The notes under the pieces are model-generated. The model made no database searches and was not told the DNA's origin. It worked only from the letters and a program-made list of their open reading frames with translations. A stretch of 7,003 nucleotides of DNA. Origin: Acidobacteriota bacterium (GTDB lineage: Bacteria; Acidobacteriota; Blastocatellia; Pyrinomonadales; Pyrinomonadaceae). The stretch covers positions 1-7,003 of the forward strand of contig JAIVJP010000025.1 of NCBI GenBank assembly GCA_020199975.1, read 5' to 3'. Both the position numbers and the translations under genes were made by a program. Below are positions 1-5,989 of this stretch, piece after piece; the first letter of the stretch is position 1; every line of letters begins with the position of its first letter.

Positions 1-232
1 CAGGTAGGGAAACAGCAGAACGCTGCTTAACTCTCCCGATTTCAAGGGGCTGCGGTTCTAGTTCCATTCAGGCCAAGGACTAGTCATTCCATCCAGACCC
101 GGTCGAACCGCTCCTCGGTTCCGTAATTGAGTCCAACCACCGAATACTCTCAAATTAAGACCCTACCGACCGCTGGGTGGTCCTACAAAAATGGGAGGGC
201 GTTAAGCGCCGTTGGTCTGCAAGGGACTTGTC
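1..232. other. Intergenic edge, no gene recognised
   Basis: No convincing coding frame or tRNA was found here. A small hairpin (AGCAG at 14-18 with CTGCT at 23-27, flanked by GGGA at 7-10 and TCCC at 34-37) lies near the left edge and has no T-run on either side. The remainder is unassigned sequence downstream of the minus-strand msrP-msrQ/methyltransferase unit. A plus-strand open frame through the region overlaps the methyltransferase and resembles nothing known to me. Confidence 0.5.
187..210 (-). terminator. Weak candidate terminator for the msrP-msrQ unit
   Basis: Read on the minus strand, about 23 bases after the methyltransferase stop there is a short stem, GGCG (210-207) with CGCC (201-198), and a 5-base loop. 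A run of five T (191-187) follows about six bases later. The stem is short and the T-run is offset, so this is a weak intrinsic terminator at best. Its position after the last gene of the unit is the main argument for it. Confidence 0.25.
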
Positions 233-997
233 TCAGGGCATCGATAGCTGACCGTAGTAAATTCTCGTGTCGTATTCAAAGGCGATACTGCCATGCTTCT
301 GGTGTGCTTCGAATAGTTCTCGTAACGCCCCGATCATGGGTTCGAAGCTTGGATGGTCAGATTCGGGCGTGTACGAAGCGGAAAGCACTCGGCCATGCAG
401 GCTTTCGAAATCGAGGTTCTGCACGTTTTCAAATGATTCCCGCCTAAAACCTTGCGGCGCAAAGAAACCAGCAATGTCTCCAGTCACGTTTTCATGTCTG
501 ACTTGCTGGTAGTGGGTTCCATATTGCAGCAGCAGCTGCTCGTAGGCGCGCAGCAAGGGAGTCGAATCCAGCCGGCGCTCGTTCCAAATGAGAGCCACCC
601 AGCCTCCTGGCTTTCGAATGCGAGCGAATTCCGCGCGGGTTTTCTTTGGCTCAAACCAGTGGAATGCCTGAGCAGCGGTAACGAAATCAATACTGGCTGA
701 TTTCAGGTTCGTTGATTCGGCGGTTCCATCAATGCTGTTGAATCGTCGATAGTCGCTCAGAAGGCTTTCAGCCGCGGTCCGCATCTGAGCATTGGGTTCA
801 ACACCAAAGACCGTATTTCCATTCTTGAGAAAAAGCTCGGAGAGTATACCCGTACCCGAGCCCACATCGGCGATCACCGAAGCCTCGGTCAATCCACATT
901 CAGCTCTAAGCAAGTCTATGATGGGGGGCGGATAAGTGGGGCGAAACTTGACATAATTCTCAACTCGGGTCGTGAAGCGACTGATCGAATCTATCAT
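233..997 (-). other. Methyltransferase module with its own preserved ATG
   Basis: The C-terminal 254 residues of the fused frame form a complete stand-alone type methyltransferase (Methyltransf_11/UbiE-like fold). Counting from the ATG at 997, the N-terminal SRFTTRVENYVKFRPTYP block is typical of free-standing members. Motif I (VIADVGSGTG) is at 41-50, the acidic ribose-binding residue is in GVEPN (E67), and AAQAFHWF is at about 108-115. KPGG is at 130-132, before the fifth strand. The ATG lies exactly where such proteins normally begin, so it may still be used as an internal start giving the free enzyme. No clear ribosome binding site precedes it. The substrate cannot be told from sequence. 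Relatives methylate small molecules, quinone precursors or trans-aconitate. The link to methionine-sulfoxide repair is positional only. Confidence 0.75.
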
Positions 998-1624
998 TGC
1001 TTTAGAACATTGCTTTAGAATTTCGGATTTCGTTTGAGTTTCCGGTGGATAGAGTTTAAGAACCAAACGATGCCCAAGCAAAAGCAGAAGGATGAAACCG
1101 AAGGTTAATGGCAAACGCGTATCTGATTTCACCAGCATCCAGTAGTGAATCACGCCACCCACGCCGGCTAGATAAACCAGCTTGTGTAACTTGACCCAGC
1201 GCTTGCCACCCAGGCGCCTGACCATTTTGTTGGTCGAGGTTATAGCCAGCGGCACCATCAGGAAGAACGCCGTCATGCCAATGGCAATAAAGGGCCGCTG
1301 AACGATGTCGCCAATCATACTGCGCAGGTTGAAGAAACGATCGAACCAAACATAGGCAAGCAGGTGAATAGAGCCGTAGAAAAATGCGTAAAGGCCCACC
1401 ATTCGTCGAAACTTTACTAACCAGTTCAATCCCGTAATCTGTCGCACAGGCGTTAGCGCCAACGTGATCATTAGGAAGACCAGAGTGAGCATGCCCGTTG
1501 TGCGCGTAACAAACTCGAGTGGGTTGGCGCCTGCTCTCTTGTGATAGACATCCCACGAGAGCAGCGTCAGCGGCACTAGCCCGTTGAGAAAGAGAAGTAG
1601 TTTTGAGAATCGAGTATCTTTCAT
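233..1624 (-). CDS. msrQ: MsrQ haem-binding membrane subunit fused to a SAM-dependent methyltransferase
   Basis: A single 463-residue frame carries two modules. Residues 1-205 are MsrQ (ferric-reductase-like, formerly YedZ), the haem-b membrane protein that passes quinone-derived electrons to periplasmic MsrP for repair of oxidised methionine. Several hydrophobic helices are visible, with candidate haem ligands H87 (GSIHLL), H147 (VKLHKL) and H160 (GVIHYW). Residues 210-463 are a class I methyltransferase with motif I VIADVGSGTG and acidic GVEPN. I chose the ATG at 1624, where MKDTRFSKLL matches the usual MsrQ N-terminus. An upstream in-frame start at 1816 would translate the hairpin repeat and the end of msrP. 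A weak AGG lies 9 bases upstream of the ATG. About 205 residues is the normal length of a complete MsrQ (E. coli about 211), so nothing is missing before the join. The join sits on a 13-bp tandem duplication. Whether the fused protein accumulates is unknown. Confidence 0.85.
   Translation of the reverse strand: MKDTRFSKLLLFLNGLVPLTLLSWDVYHKRAGANPLEFVTRTTGMLTLVFLMITLALTPVRQITGLNWLVKFRRMVGLYAFFYGSIHLLAYVWFDRFFNLRSMIGDIVQRPFIAIGMTAFFLMVPLAITSTNKMVRRLGGKRWVKLHKLVYLAGVGGVIHYWMLVKSDTRLPLTFGFILLLLLGHRLVLKLYPPETQTKSEILKQCSKAMIDSISRFTTRVENYVKFRPTYPPPIIDLLRAECGLTEASVIADVGSGTGILSELFLKNGNTVFGVEPNAQMRTAAESLLSDYRRFNSIDGTAESTNLKSASIDFVTAAQAFHWFEPKKTRAEFARIRKPGGWVALIWNERRLDSTPLLRAYEQLLLQYGTHYQQVRHENVTGDIAGFFAPQGFRRESFENVQNLDFESLHGRVLSASYTPESDHPSFEPMIGALRELFEAHQKHGSIAFEYDTRIYYGQLSMP
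995..1020. repeat. Perfect 13-bp tandem duplication at the MsrQ/methyltransferase join
   Basis: CATTGCTTTAGAA occurs twice in direct succession (995-1007 and 1008-1020, plus-strand orientation). Thirteen is not a multiple of three, so the second copy shifts frame. On the minus strand the present reading is CAA TGT TCT AAA GCA ATG ATA. With one copy it would read CAA TGA, ending MsrQ after 205 residues, and the methyltransferase ATG would overlap that stop as ATGA. Confidence 0.95.
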
Positions 1625-1635
1625 GTCGTTTAGCC

Positions 1636-1769
1636 TGGAACGCGGGCATCTTGCCCGCATTCGAGCCCAGAGGGCTCGACGGCCGTGCCAGGGCCAGTAC
1701 TTAAGACTGCGGGCAACATGGCACCCCAGCGGGGCTGCCCCGCTGGGGCCCCGCGATGCCCGCGCTCCA
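1636..1769. repeat. 134-bp hairpin-rich dispersed-repeat (REP/MITE-like) element between msrP and msrQ
   Basis: Imperfect terminal inverted repeats bound the element: TGGAACGCGGGCATC (1636-1650) and the complement of TGGAGCGCGGGCATC (1755-1769), 14 of 15 matching. Inside are three perfect hairpins: GCGGGCA/TGCCCGC (1642-1658, 3-base loop), TCGAGCCC/GGGCTCGA (1661-1679, 3-base loop) and CCCCAGCGGGG/CCCCGCTGGGG (1724-1748, 3-base loop). The last is enclosed by a further GCGGGCA (1709-1715) / TGCCCGC (1757-1763) pair. The element begins three bases after the msrP stop and ends 11 bases before the msrQ ATG. I recall GCGGGCATC-TTGCCCGC units as common dispersed repeats in Acidobacteriota-like genomes, but copy number cannot be tested here. 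No transposase is encoded. It could be a mobilised MITE, a REP-type element, or an mRNA-stabilising or attenuating structure. Confidence 0.7.
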
Positions 1770-1772
1770 AGG

Positions 1773-2696
1773 TTAGAAATATCGCCGCAAGTCCATTCCC
1801 GTGTATAAATGCGCAACCTGATCGGCGTACCCGTTGAACATCAGCGTTTCACGCATTCTGTATTCTCCAATGCGACGCTCTTTCGCCTGGCTCCAGCGCG
1901 GATGTGACACATTCGGATTGACGTTCGAATAGAACCCATACTCGTTCGGAGCTTGAATGTTCCAGGTCGTGGGAGGCTCATCTGCGATCAGTTGGATTTT
2001 GACGATTGATTTGATGCTCTTGAATCCGTATTTCCATGGGACAACCAGACGGATGGGTGCCCCGTCCTGTGGCGGCAGGGTTTCACCATAGAGGCCGGTG
2101 GCGAGGATGGTCAAAGGGTGTCTTGCCTCGTCAAGCCGCAATCCTTCCACGTAAGGCCAATCAAGTACACCCGTTCGCTGATTAGGCATGCGTTTCGGAT
2201 CATAGAGTGTCTGAAACGCCACGTATCTTGCTTGTTCGGTTGGTTCGACCTTTTCCAGAAGCTTGGCCAGCGGAAAGCCAATCCAGGGGATAACCATCGA
2301 CCAGCCTTCCACACACCGAAGCCGATAGACGCGTTCTTCGAGCGGGAAACTCAGCAACTCGTCCAGGTCAAAGGTTCGGGGCTTGCTAACTAAGCCCTCG
2401 ACGGAAACGGTCCAGGGTTTGGTTACAAACCCCTTCGACTCCGAGGCAACAGAGCCCTTGTCGGTGGAAAACTCGTAAAAGTTGTTGTAGTTGGTTATGT
2501 CTTCGAGTGGTGTGAGCTTTTCGTTAACCGTAAACCCCTCACCAAGAGCGTCGTCTGAAGTCGGTTTCGCAAAGTCTGCCAGCTTTTCACCTTTAGGCGT
2601 TTCGGCTGGCGGCGGATTTAGCTTGCGATAGAGCAGTCCCGTCGCAACCGTGGTTGCGGCCAGCGCCGCCCCTCGCATGAACACACGCCGGTCCAA
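1773..2696 (-). CDS. msrP: Protein-methionine-sulfoxide reductase catalytic subunit MsrP
   Basis: MsrP (formerly YedY) is a periplasmic molybdopterin enzyme that reduces methionine sulfoxide in envelope proteins, taking electrons from MsrQ. The 307 residues start with a twin-arginine export signal (RRVFMRG, then a hydrophobic Ala/Thr stretch to about residue 23). NYNNFYEF is at 69-76. The molybdenum-ligand cysteine is C128 in YRLRCVEGWSM, and the sulfite-oxidase-type fold continues through RLVVPWKYGFKSIKSI to the C-terminus. Length is about that of the family (E. coli about 334). The start given is TTG at 2696, the only ordinary start codon before the signal. The frame is open upstream to a stop at 2784-2786 and encodes KKPDDIKASEITDKQVYLD, which resembles the usual MsrP N-terminus. 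True initiation may therefore be at CTG 2762 or ATA 2756. msrQ follows on the same strand after 148 bp. Confidence 0.93.
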   Translation of the reverse strand: MDRRVFMRGAALAATTVATGLLYRKLNPPPAETPKGEKLADFAKPTSDDALGEGFTVNEKLTPLEDITNYNNFYEFSTDKGSVASESKGFVTKPWTVSVEGLVSKPRTFDLDELLSFPLEERVYRLRCVEGWSMVIPWIGFPLAKLLEKVEPTEQARYVAFQTLYDPKRMPNQRTGVLDWPYVEGLRLDEARHPLTILATGLYGETLPPQDGAPIRLVVPWKYGFKSIKSIVKIQLIADEPPTTWNIQAPNEYGFYSNVNPNVSHPRWSQAKERRIGEYRMRETLMFNGYADQVAHLYTGMDLRRYF

Positions 2697-2768
2697 ATAG
2701 ACCTGCTTATCTGTTATTTCGCTAGCTTTAATATCGTCCGGCTTCTTAATTAGTATTTTCAGTTCGAA

Positions 2769-2773
2769 CCCCT
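2769..2773 (-). promoter_or_regulatory. Shine-Dalgarno-like AGGGG pointing to an upstream non-standard msrP start
   Basis: On the minus strand AGGGG lies six bases before a CTG (2762-2760) that is in frame with msrP. No comparable ribosome binding site precedes the TTG at 2696. Together with MsrP-like residues encoded between the two positions, this favours initiation around 2756-2762. CTG and ATA are both rare start codons. Confidence 0.4.
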
Positions 2774-2886
2774 GGTGAGCGTTTCACGTTGCCCTGATTA
2801 ACTACGAGACCAGCCTGCTCCAGGGTTTTGTTAGTGTCAACCTGATTGATTGACTTCCGCTGAGGTTGAGTTCGCTCCTGCAGGGG

Positions 2887-3027
2887 TTGAATGCTGGGAT
2901 CCATTGGCTACCGCAAATGGTTCCGTGCGTTGAGGAGGTTTTGGCGGTGTTGAGTGGCTCTTGCTTGGCATTGGAACCACTCAGTTTACAGAACCATTTG
3001 CGGTAGCCAATGGATCCCAGCATTCAA
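2887..3027. repeat. Perfect 37-bp inverted repeat with 67-bp loop
   Basis: The left arm (2887-2923, beginning TTGAATGCTGGGATCC and ending AAATGGTTC) is the exact reverse complement of the right arm (2991-3027). The loop contains a second stem, TGAGTGG (2951-2957) with CCACTCA (2977-2983). A transcript would form a very stable 37-bp hairpin. The element sits between the divergent msrP and transporter genes. No transposase is encoded, so it is either a MITE/palindromic dispersed repeat or a regulatory hairpin. Confidence 0.9.
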
Positions 3028-3038
3028 TCCGGCAAGCA

Positions 3039-3085
3039 CTCAACTCACCGAACCATTGCGGTAGCTAGTGGCTTCCGGCATTTAA
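3039..3085. repeat. Degenerate third copy of the 37-bp repeat arm
   Basis: From CTCAACTCACCGAACC to GGCATTTAA this segment matches the right arm with one missing base and several substitutions (core GAACCATT-GCGGTAGC). Its reverse complement continues past the left arm into the loop sequence (GGTTCGGTGAGTTGAG against GGTTCCGTGCGTTGAG, 14 of 16). It is therefore a diverged copy of an entire unit and not only of the palindromic arm. Confidence 0.75.
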
Positions 3086-3087
3086 GC

Positions 3088-3116
3088 TTGAGTAAGTAAT
3101 TGCAACATAATAGTAT
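3088..3116 (+). promoter_or_regulatory. Candidate sigma-70-type promoter for the transporter operon
   Basis: TTGAGT (3088-3093) and TAGTAT (3111-3116) are separated by 17 bases, each matching four of six consensus positions. They lie 47 bases before the ATG chosen for the transporter. The -35 box starts just beyond the degenerate repeat copy, so the repeat could have supplied or displaced upstream promoter sequence. Confidence 0.4.
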
Positions 3117-3162
3117 CCCGAAAGCTTTCCCACTGGATTCTGAAGTCCGGAAGGACTGCTTG

Positions 3163-4641
3163 ATGGACGAAGATGCGCCCCCAGCACCGGACGGCGGTAC
3201 GCCAGAAACTGCCGAGCCTGTGGAAACTCACTCGAAAATCGGCAGCCGGTGGGTCAAATGGGGAATTGTCCTGCTGGCCGGACTTTCGGTTCTTCTCATT
3301 CCGAGGCCGGAAGGAATCACACCTAACTCCTGGCGTCTACTCGCAATTTTCGTGGCCACGATTACCGGTTCAATCGTCCGCCCTGTGCCGGGCGGCGCCG
3401 TTGTGCTCCTGGGAGTATCTGCAATCGCGCTGACCGGTGTTCTGCCTGTCCGCGACGCCTTATCAGGATATGCCGATCCAATTGTTTGGCTGGTGCTCGC
3501 GGCCTTTTTCATGTCGCGAGGGATGATTAAGACTGGGTTGGGAAGGCGCATTGCTTTTCTGTTCATTCGAACTATCGGACGACATTCGCTGGGACTTGGT
3601 TACGCCCTCGTTTCCACAGACATGCTTCTGGCGATGATCATCCCGTCGACTGGTGCGCGCTCAGGCGGGATAATCTTCCCGGTAGCGAAGAGCCTTGCCG
3701 AGGCCTATGAATCCAAGCCTGGAGCCACAGCGGGTCGGCTTGGGGCCTTCCTGATGCCGCTTGTCTACCAGTGTGATGTCATCATCTGTGCAATGTTCCT
3801 GACTGGGCAGGCTTCGAATGTCCTGATTGCGAAGTTTGCGCAAGAGGTCACCGGAATTGAGTTGACTTATTCACAGTGGGCACTCGGAGCGGTTGTGCCC
3901 GGCGTGTTGTCCTTGATCGCTGTCCCGCTGCTTCTGTACCGAATCTTCCCGCCCGAGGTTAAGCGTACTCCGGCTGCCGCAGAACTCGCGGCTTTAGAAC
4001 TGAAGCGGATGGGAAGGATGGCCTGGGGCGAGAAGATGATGCTCATCGTTTTTGCCCTGGTAGCTGGCTTATGGATGACAACTGTCTTTCACGGAATAAA
4101 TTATGCAGTTGTGGCTCTGGTCGGCATTTGCGTTCTGTTGCTGAGTGGGGTGTTGAGTTGGGAAGACGTGATTAGCGAGCGTGGCGCGTGGGACGTTTTC
4201 ATTTGGTACGGCGGCTTGGTGCGCATGGCTGAGGCGTTGGGGGAAACCGGAATTACCAAGCGATTTGCAGAAACAGCAGCCGGGTTTACGTCAGGTTGGA
4301 AGTGGTGGGCGGCGCTTGCCCTGTTATTGCTCGTCTACTTTTACGCACATTATGGATTTGCGAGCATTACCGCTCACGCGACAGCCATGTATATTCCGTT
4401 TCTGACCGTGATTCTGGCAGCTGGAGCGCCTCCTTATCTGGCAGTGCTGTCCCTTGCCTACTTTTCCAATCTTGACGCGTCACTGACGCACTATGGCACA
4501 ACCCCGGCGCCAATCTACTTTGGGGCGGGTTATGTTACGCAACGGAGATGGTGGTTGCTGGGATTGCTGGCTTCGCTGGTCAATATTCCTATTTGGGTAA
4601 TCTTCGGTTTCTCATGGTGGAAACTGTTAAAACTCTGGTAG
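3163..4641 (+). CDS. DASS-family (SLC13-like) anion/dicarboxylate transporter
   Basis: This is a 492-residue polytopic inner-membrane protein of the divalent anion:sodium symporter superfamily. These import di- or tricarboxylates (succinate, malate, 2-oxoglutarate, citrate) or sulfate, by sodium symport or exchange. After an acidic, proline-rich cytosolic N-terminus (1-30), hydrophobic segments run through the protein. Family signatures are the first substrate/ion loop PSTGARSGG (161-169) with TGQASNVL (214-221), and the pseudo-symmetric second loop HYGFASITAHATA (396-408) with SNLDASLTHYGTTPAPIYFG (435-454). The ATG at 3163 is chosen because GGAAGGA ends 7 bases upstream. A longer frame from TTG 3100 lacks such a site. 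The STGARSGG and HYGTTPAP patterns resemble the 2-oxoglutarate/malate or citrate translocator branch more than the sulfate branch, but the substrate is inference. It is the first gene of a probable three-gene operon. Confidence 0.92.
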   Translation: MDEDAPPAPDGGTPETAEPVETHSKIGSRWVKWGIVLLAGLSVLLIPRPEGITPNSWRLLAIFVATITGSIVRPVPGGAVVLLGVSAIALTGVLPVRDALSGYADPIVWLVLAAFFMSRGMIKTGLGRRIAFLFIRTIGRHSLGLGYALVSTDMLLAMIIPSTGARSGGIIFPVAKSLAEAYESKPGATAGRLGAFLMPLVYQCDVIICAMFLTGQASNVLIAKFAQEVTGIELTYSQWALGAVVPGVLSLIAVPLLLYRIFPPEVKRTPAAAELAALELKRMGRMAWGEKMMLIVFALVAGLWMTTVFHGINYAVVALVGICVLLLSGVLSWEDVISERGAWDVFIWYGGLVRMAEALGETGITKRFAETAAGFTSGWKWWAALALLLLVYFYAHYGFASITAHATAMYIPFLTVILAAGAPPYLAVLSLAYFSNLDASLTHYGTTPAPIYFGAGYVTQRRWWLLGLLASLVNIPIWVIFGFSWWKLLKLW

Positions 4642-5348
4642 CTAAGGCCCCACACATAAATTTGAGCAAGGTCGACAGTAAACAGCTTAGTGATTTGGAA
4701 GCCAAGGTCGTTGCGCGCGTTTCCGCGCTTCCCGAGCAGAAAACAGACGCGATTAGAGAAGTTCGACGGGAGTTTTCCCGGCGGCTTGCAAAAGCGCCAT
4801 CTGAACTGATTATCCGTTTAGCATTGAGACTGACGCGGCGGCGAGTAATGAGCTTGCGATTTGTGGCGTATGAACTGGTTCAGCACCACAAGCCAGCCTT
4901 TGGCAGCTTAAACGCCAGATCGTTGGAGGAATTGGGTCGAGGCCTCGATAGCTGGGGGGCAGTTGATTCGTTTGCCTGTTACCTGGCGGGCCCCGCATGG
5001 CGCGAGCAACAGATTTCCGATGCCTCGCTCAGGCGCTGGGCGGGTTCCAAGGATCGGTGGTGGCGTCGAGCCGCTCTGGTTAGTACTGTGCCCTTGAACT
5101 CGAAGGCCCGCGGTGGCACGGGCGACCAATCGCGCACAGTGGATATTTGCGCGATGCTTGTTAAGGATAGGGATGACATGGTGGTGAAGGCTCTTTCCTG
5201 GGCGCTTCGAGAACTGGCTAAGCGCAATCCTGAATCAGTGCGCCAGTTTCTGGCTGAGCATGAGCACGACCTGGCGCCGCGCGTGCTTCGCGAAGTAAAC
5301 AACAAACTAGTATCGGGTTTGAAAAATGCGCGCCGACCCCGGCGCTAG
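4614..5348 (+). CDS. AlkD-like HEAT-repeat DNA alkylation repair protein
   Basis: A 244-residue all-helical protein of the DNA alkylation repair (AlkD/AlkC-type) family, which excises N3- and N7-alkylated purines in the cytoplasm without flipping the base. Visible family features are the helix pair around RFVAYELVQHHK (82-93), LDSWGAVDSFA (111-121) with the W-x3-D spacing of the AlkD active site (W114, D118), DRWWRRAALVST (147-158), and VVKALSWALRELAKRNPE (190-207), whose W197 corresponds to the third aromatic of the DNA-binding cleft. Basic residues are frequent, as expected for a DNA binder. The ATG at 4614 overlaps the transporter by 28 bases and has no clear ribosome binding site, so translation may be coupled. 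A longer frame from GTG 4548 only repeats transporter coding sequence. The residue assignments come from motif spacing, not an alignment. Confidence 0.85.
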   Translation: MVETVKTLVAKAPHINLSKVDSKQLSDLEAKVVARVSALPEQKTDAIREVRREFSRRLAKAPSELIIRLALRLTRRRVMSLRFVAYELVQHHKPAFGSLNARSLEELGRGLDSWGAVDSFACYLAGPAWREQQISDASLRRWAGSKDRWWRRAALVSTVPLNSKARGGTGDQSRTVDICAMLVKDRDDMVVKALSWALRELAKRNPESVRQFLAEHEHDLAPRVLREVNNKLVSGLKNARRPRR

Positions 5349-5403
5349 CTTTCATGTCCGCTGTCTGAGATCCGGAAAAATCCTGGGCGACTTGGAGGAC
5401 GAT

Positions 5404-5817
5404 ATGGCTGGTTATTCAGGAACACCGCTCATCAAGAAGCTGGGGATCAAGGAAGGCTTCCGTGTTGCGTTAGTAAACTCACCAAAAGGATTTCTGAAAG
5501 AGTTAGGCTCCCTACCAGATAAAGCGAAGTTTGCGCCGTGTGCGACGGCCTCTCTAGATATGATTTTGCTGTTTGTGAATTCTGAAGCGGAGTTGCTGAG
5601 AAAGTTTGTATTATTGGCGGCGAATCTCGTAGCAAACGGAATGCTGTGGGTAGCTTGGCCCAAGAAGAGTTCAGGCGTGGCCACGGATCTTTCATTCACT
5701 AACGTTCAGCGCATCGGTTTGGATGCGGGTCTGGTTGACGTCAAAATTTGCGCAGTGAATGATGTCTGGTCGGGGCTCAAATTTGTTTACCGATTGAAAG
5801 ACCGAGCCCGGCGATAA
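5404..5817 (+). CDS. DUF3052 family protein
   Basis: A 137-residue soluble protein matching the DUF3052 pattern. It starts with AGYSGTPLIKKLGIKEG and has a small Rossmann-like alternation with VALVNSPKGF and MILLFVNSEAELLRKF. It then has the conserved block VAWPKKSSGVATDLSF (82-97) and ends in VDVKICAVNDVWSGLKFVYR. The function is not established; members are often near stress or DNA-repair genes. The ATG at 5404 is chosen because GGAGG (5394-5398) lies 5 bases before it and homologues start at this point. A longer frame from 5326 overlaps the AlkD gene and adds non-homologous residues. It lies 55 bases after the AlkD-like gene and is probably its operon partner. Confidence 0.88.
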   Translation: MAGYSGTPLIKKLGIKEGFRVALVNSPKGFLKELGSLPDKAKFAPCATASLDMILLFVNSEAELLRKFVLLAANLVANGMLWVAWPKKSSGVATDLSFTNVQRIGLDAGLVDVKICAVNDVWSGLKFVYRLKDRARR

Positions 5818-5844
5818 TCACGAAGCAAGGAACCCTTCAAGACA

Positions 5845-5865
5845 TTTCCACAGGTTCTGTGGAAA
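5845..5865. repeat. Perfect 9-bp hairpin after the DUF3052 gene
   Basis: TTTCCACAG (5845-5853) pairs perfectly with CTGTGGAAA (5857-5865) across a 3-base loop, 27 bases after the stop. Because A residues and not T residues follow on the plus strand, it is not a classical intrinsic terminator. It could protect the mRNA 3' end or be a protein-binding dyad. Confidence 0.6.
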
Positions 5866-5923
5866 AACGTGGTGCAAATCGAATTGTCACTTGTTGCAAG
5901 GTTGGTCCAGGTGAAGACTTATG

Positions 5924-5957
5924 GCACTTTGCACACGCGTGCGGCGTGCGCAAGTGC
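5924..5957 (+). terminator. GC-rich hairpin, possible operon terminator
   Basis: GCACTTTGCACACGC (5924-5938) pairs with GCGTGCGCAAGTGC (5944-5957) with one bulge and one mismatch. Only three T residues follow, so intrinsic termination would be inefficient. It is the strongest stem within 150 bases of the DUF3052 stop. Confidence 0.35.
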
Positions 5958-5989
5958 TTTGATCTCAAAAACATTTTGCTGCCCGTTGC

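Noticed and set aside
127..447. 106-residue plus-strand open frame at the left edge
   Set aside because: It runs antisense through the methyltransferase coding sequence and has a low-plausibility composition.
1056..1649. 197-residue minus-strand frame overlapping msrQ
   Set aside because: It is an alternate frame of the well-supported MsrQ coding sequence and shows no recognisable domain.
1625..1816. 64-residue N-terminal extension of the msrQ frame from 1816
   Set aside because: It translates the hairpin repeat and the end of msrP, is Arg/Gly/Ala-rich with no MsrQ similarity, and the ATG at 1624 gives the expected MsrQ N-terminus.
2802..3023. 73-residue minus-strand frame through the inverted repeat
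   Set aside because: It is composed largely of the palindrome arms and loop and resembles no protein.
2887..3085. CRISPR array
   Set aside because: The repeats are inverted, unequal in divergence and not regularly spaced; no cas gene is present.
5845..5865. Classical intrinsic terminator
   Set aside because: The stem is good but is followed by A residues on the plus strand and has no T-run on the minus strand.
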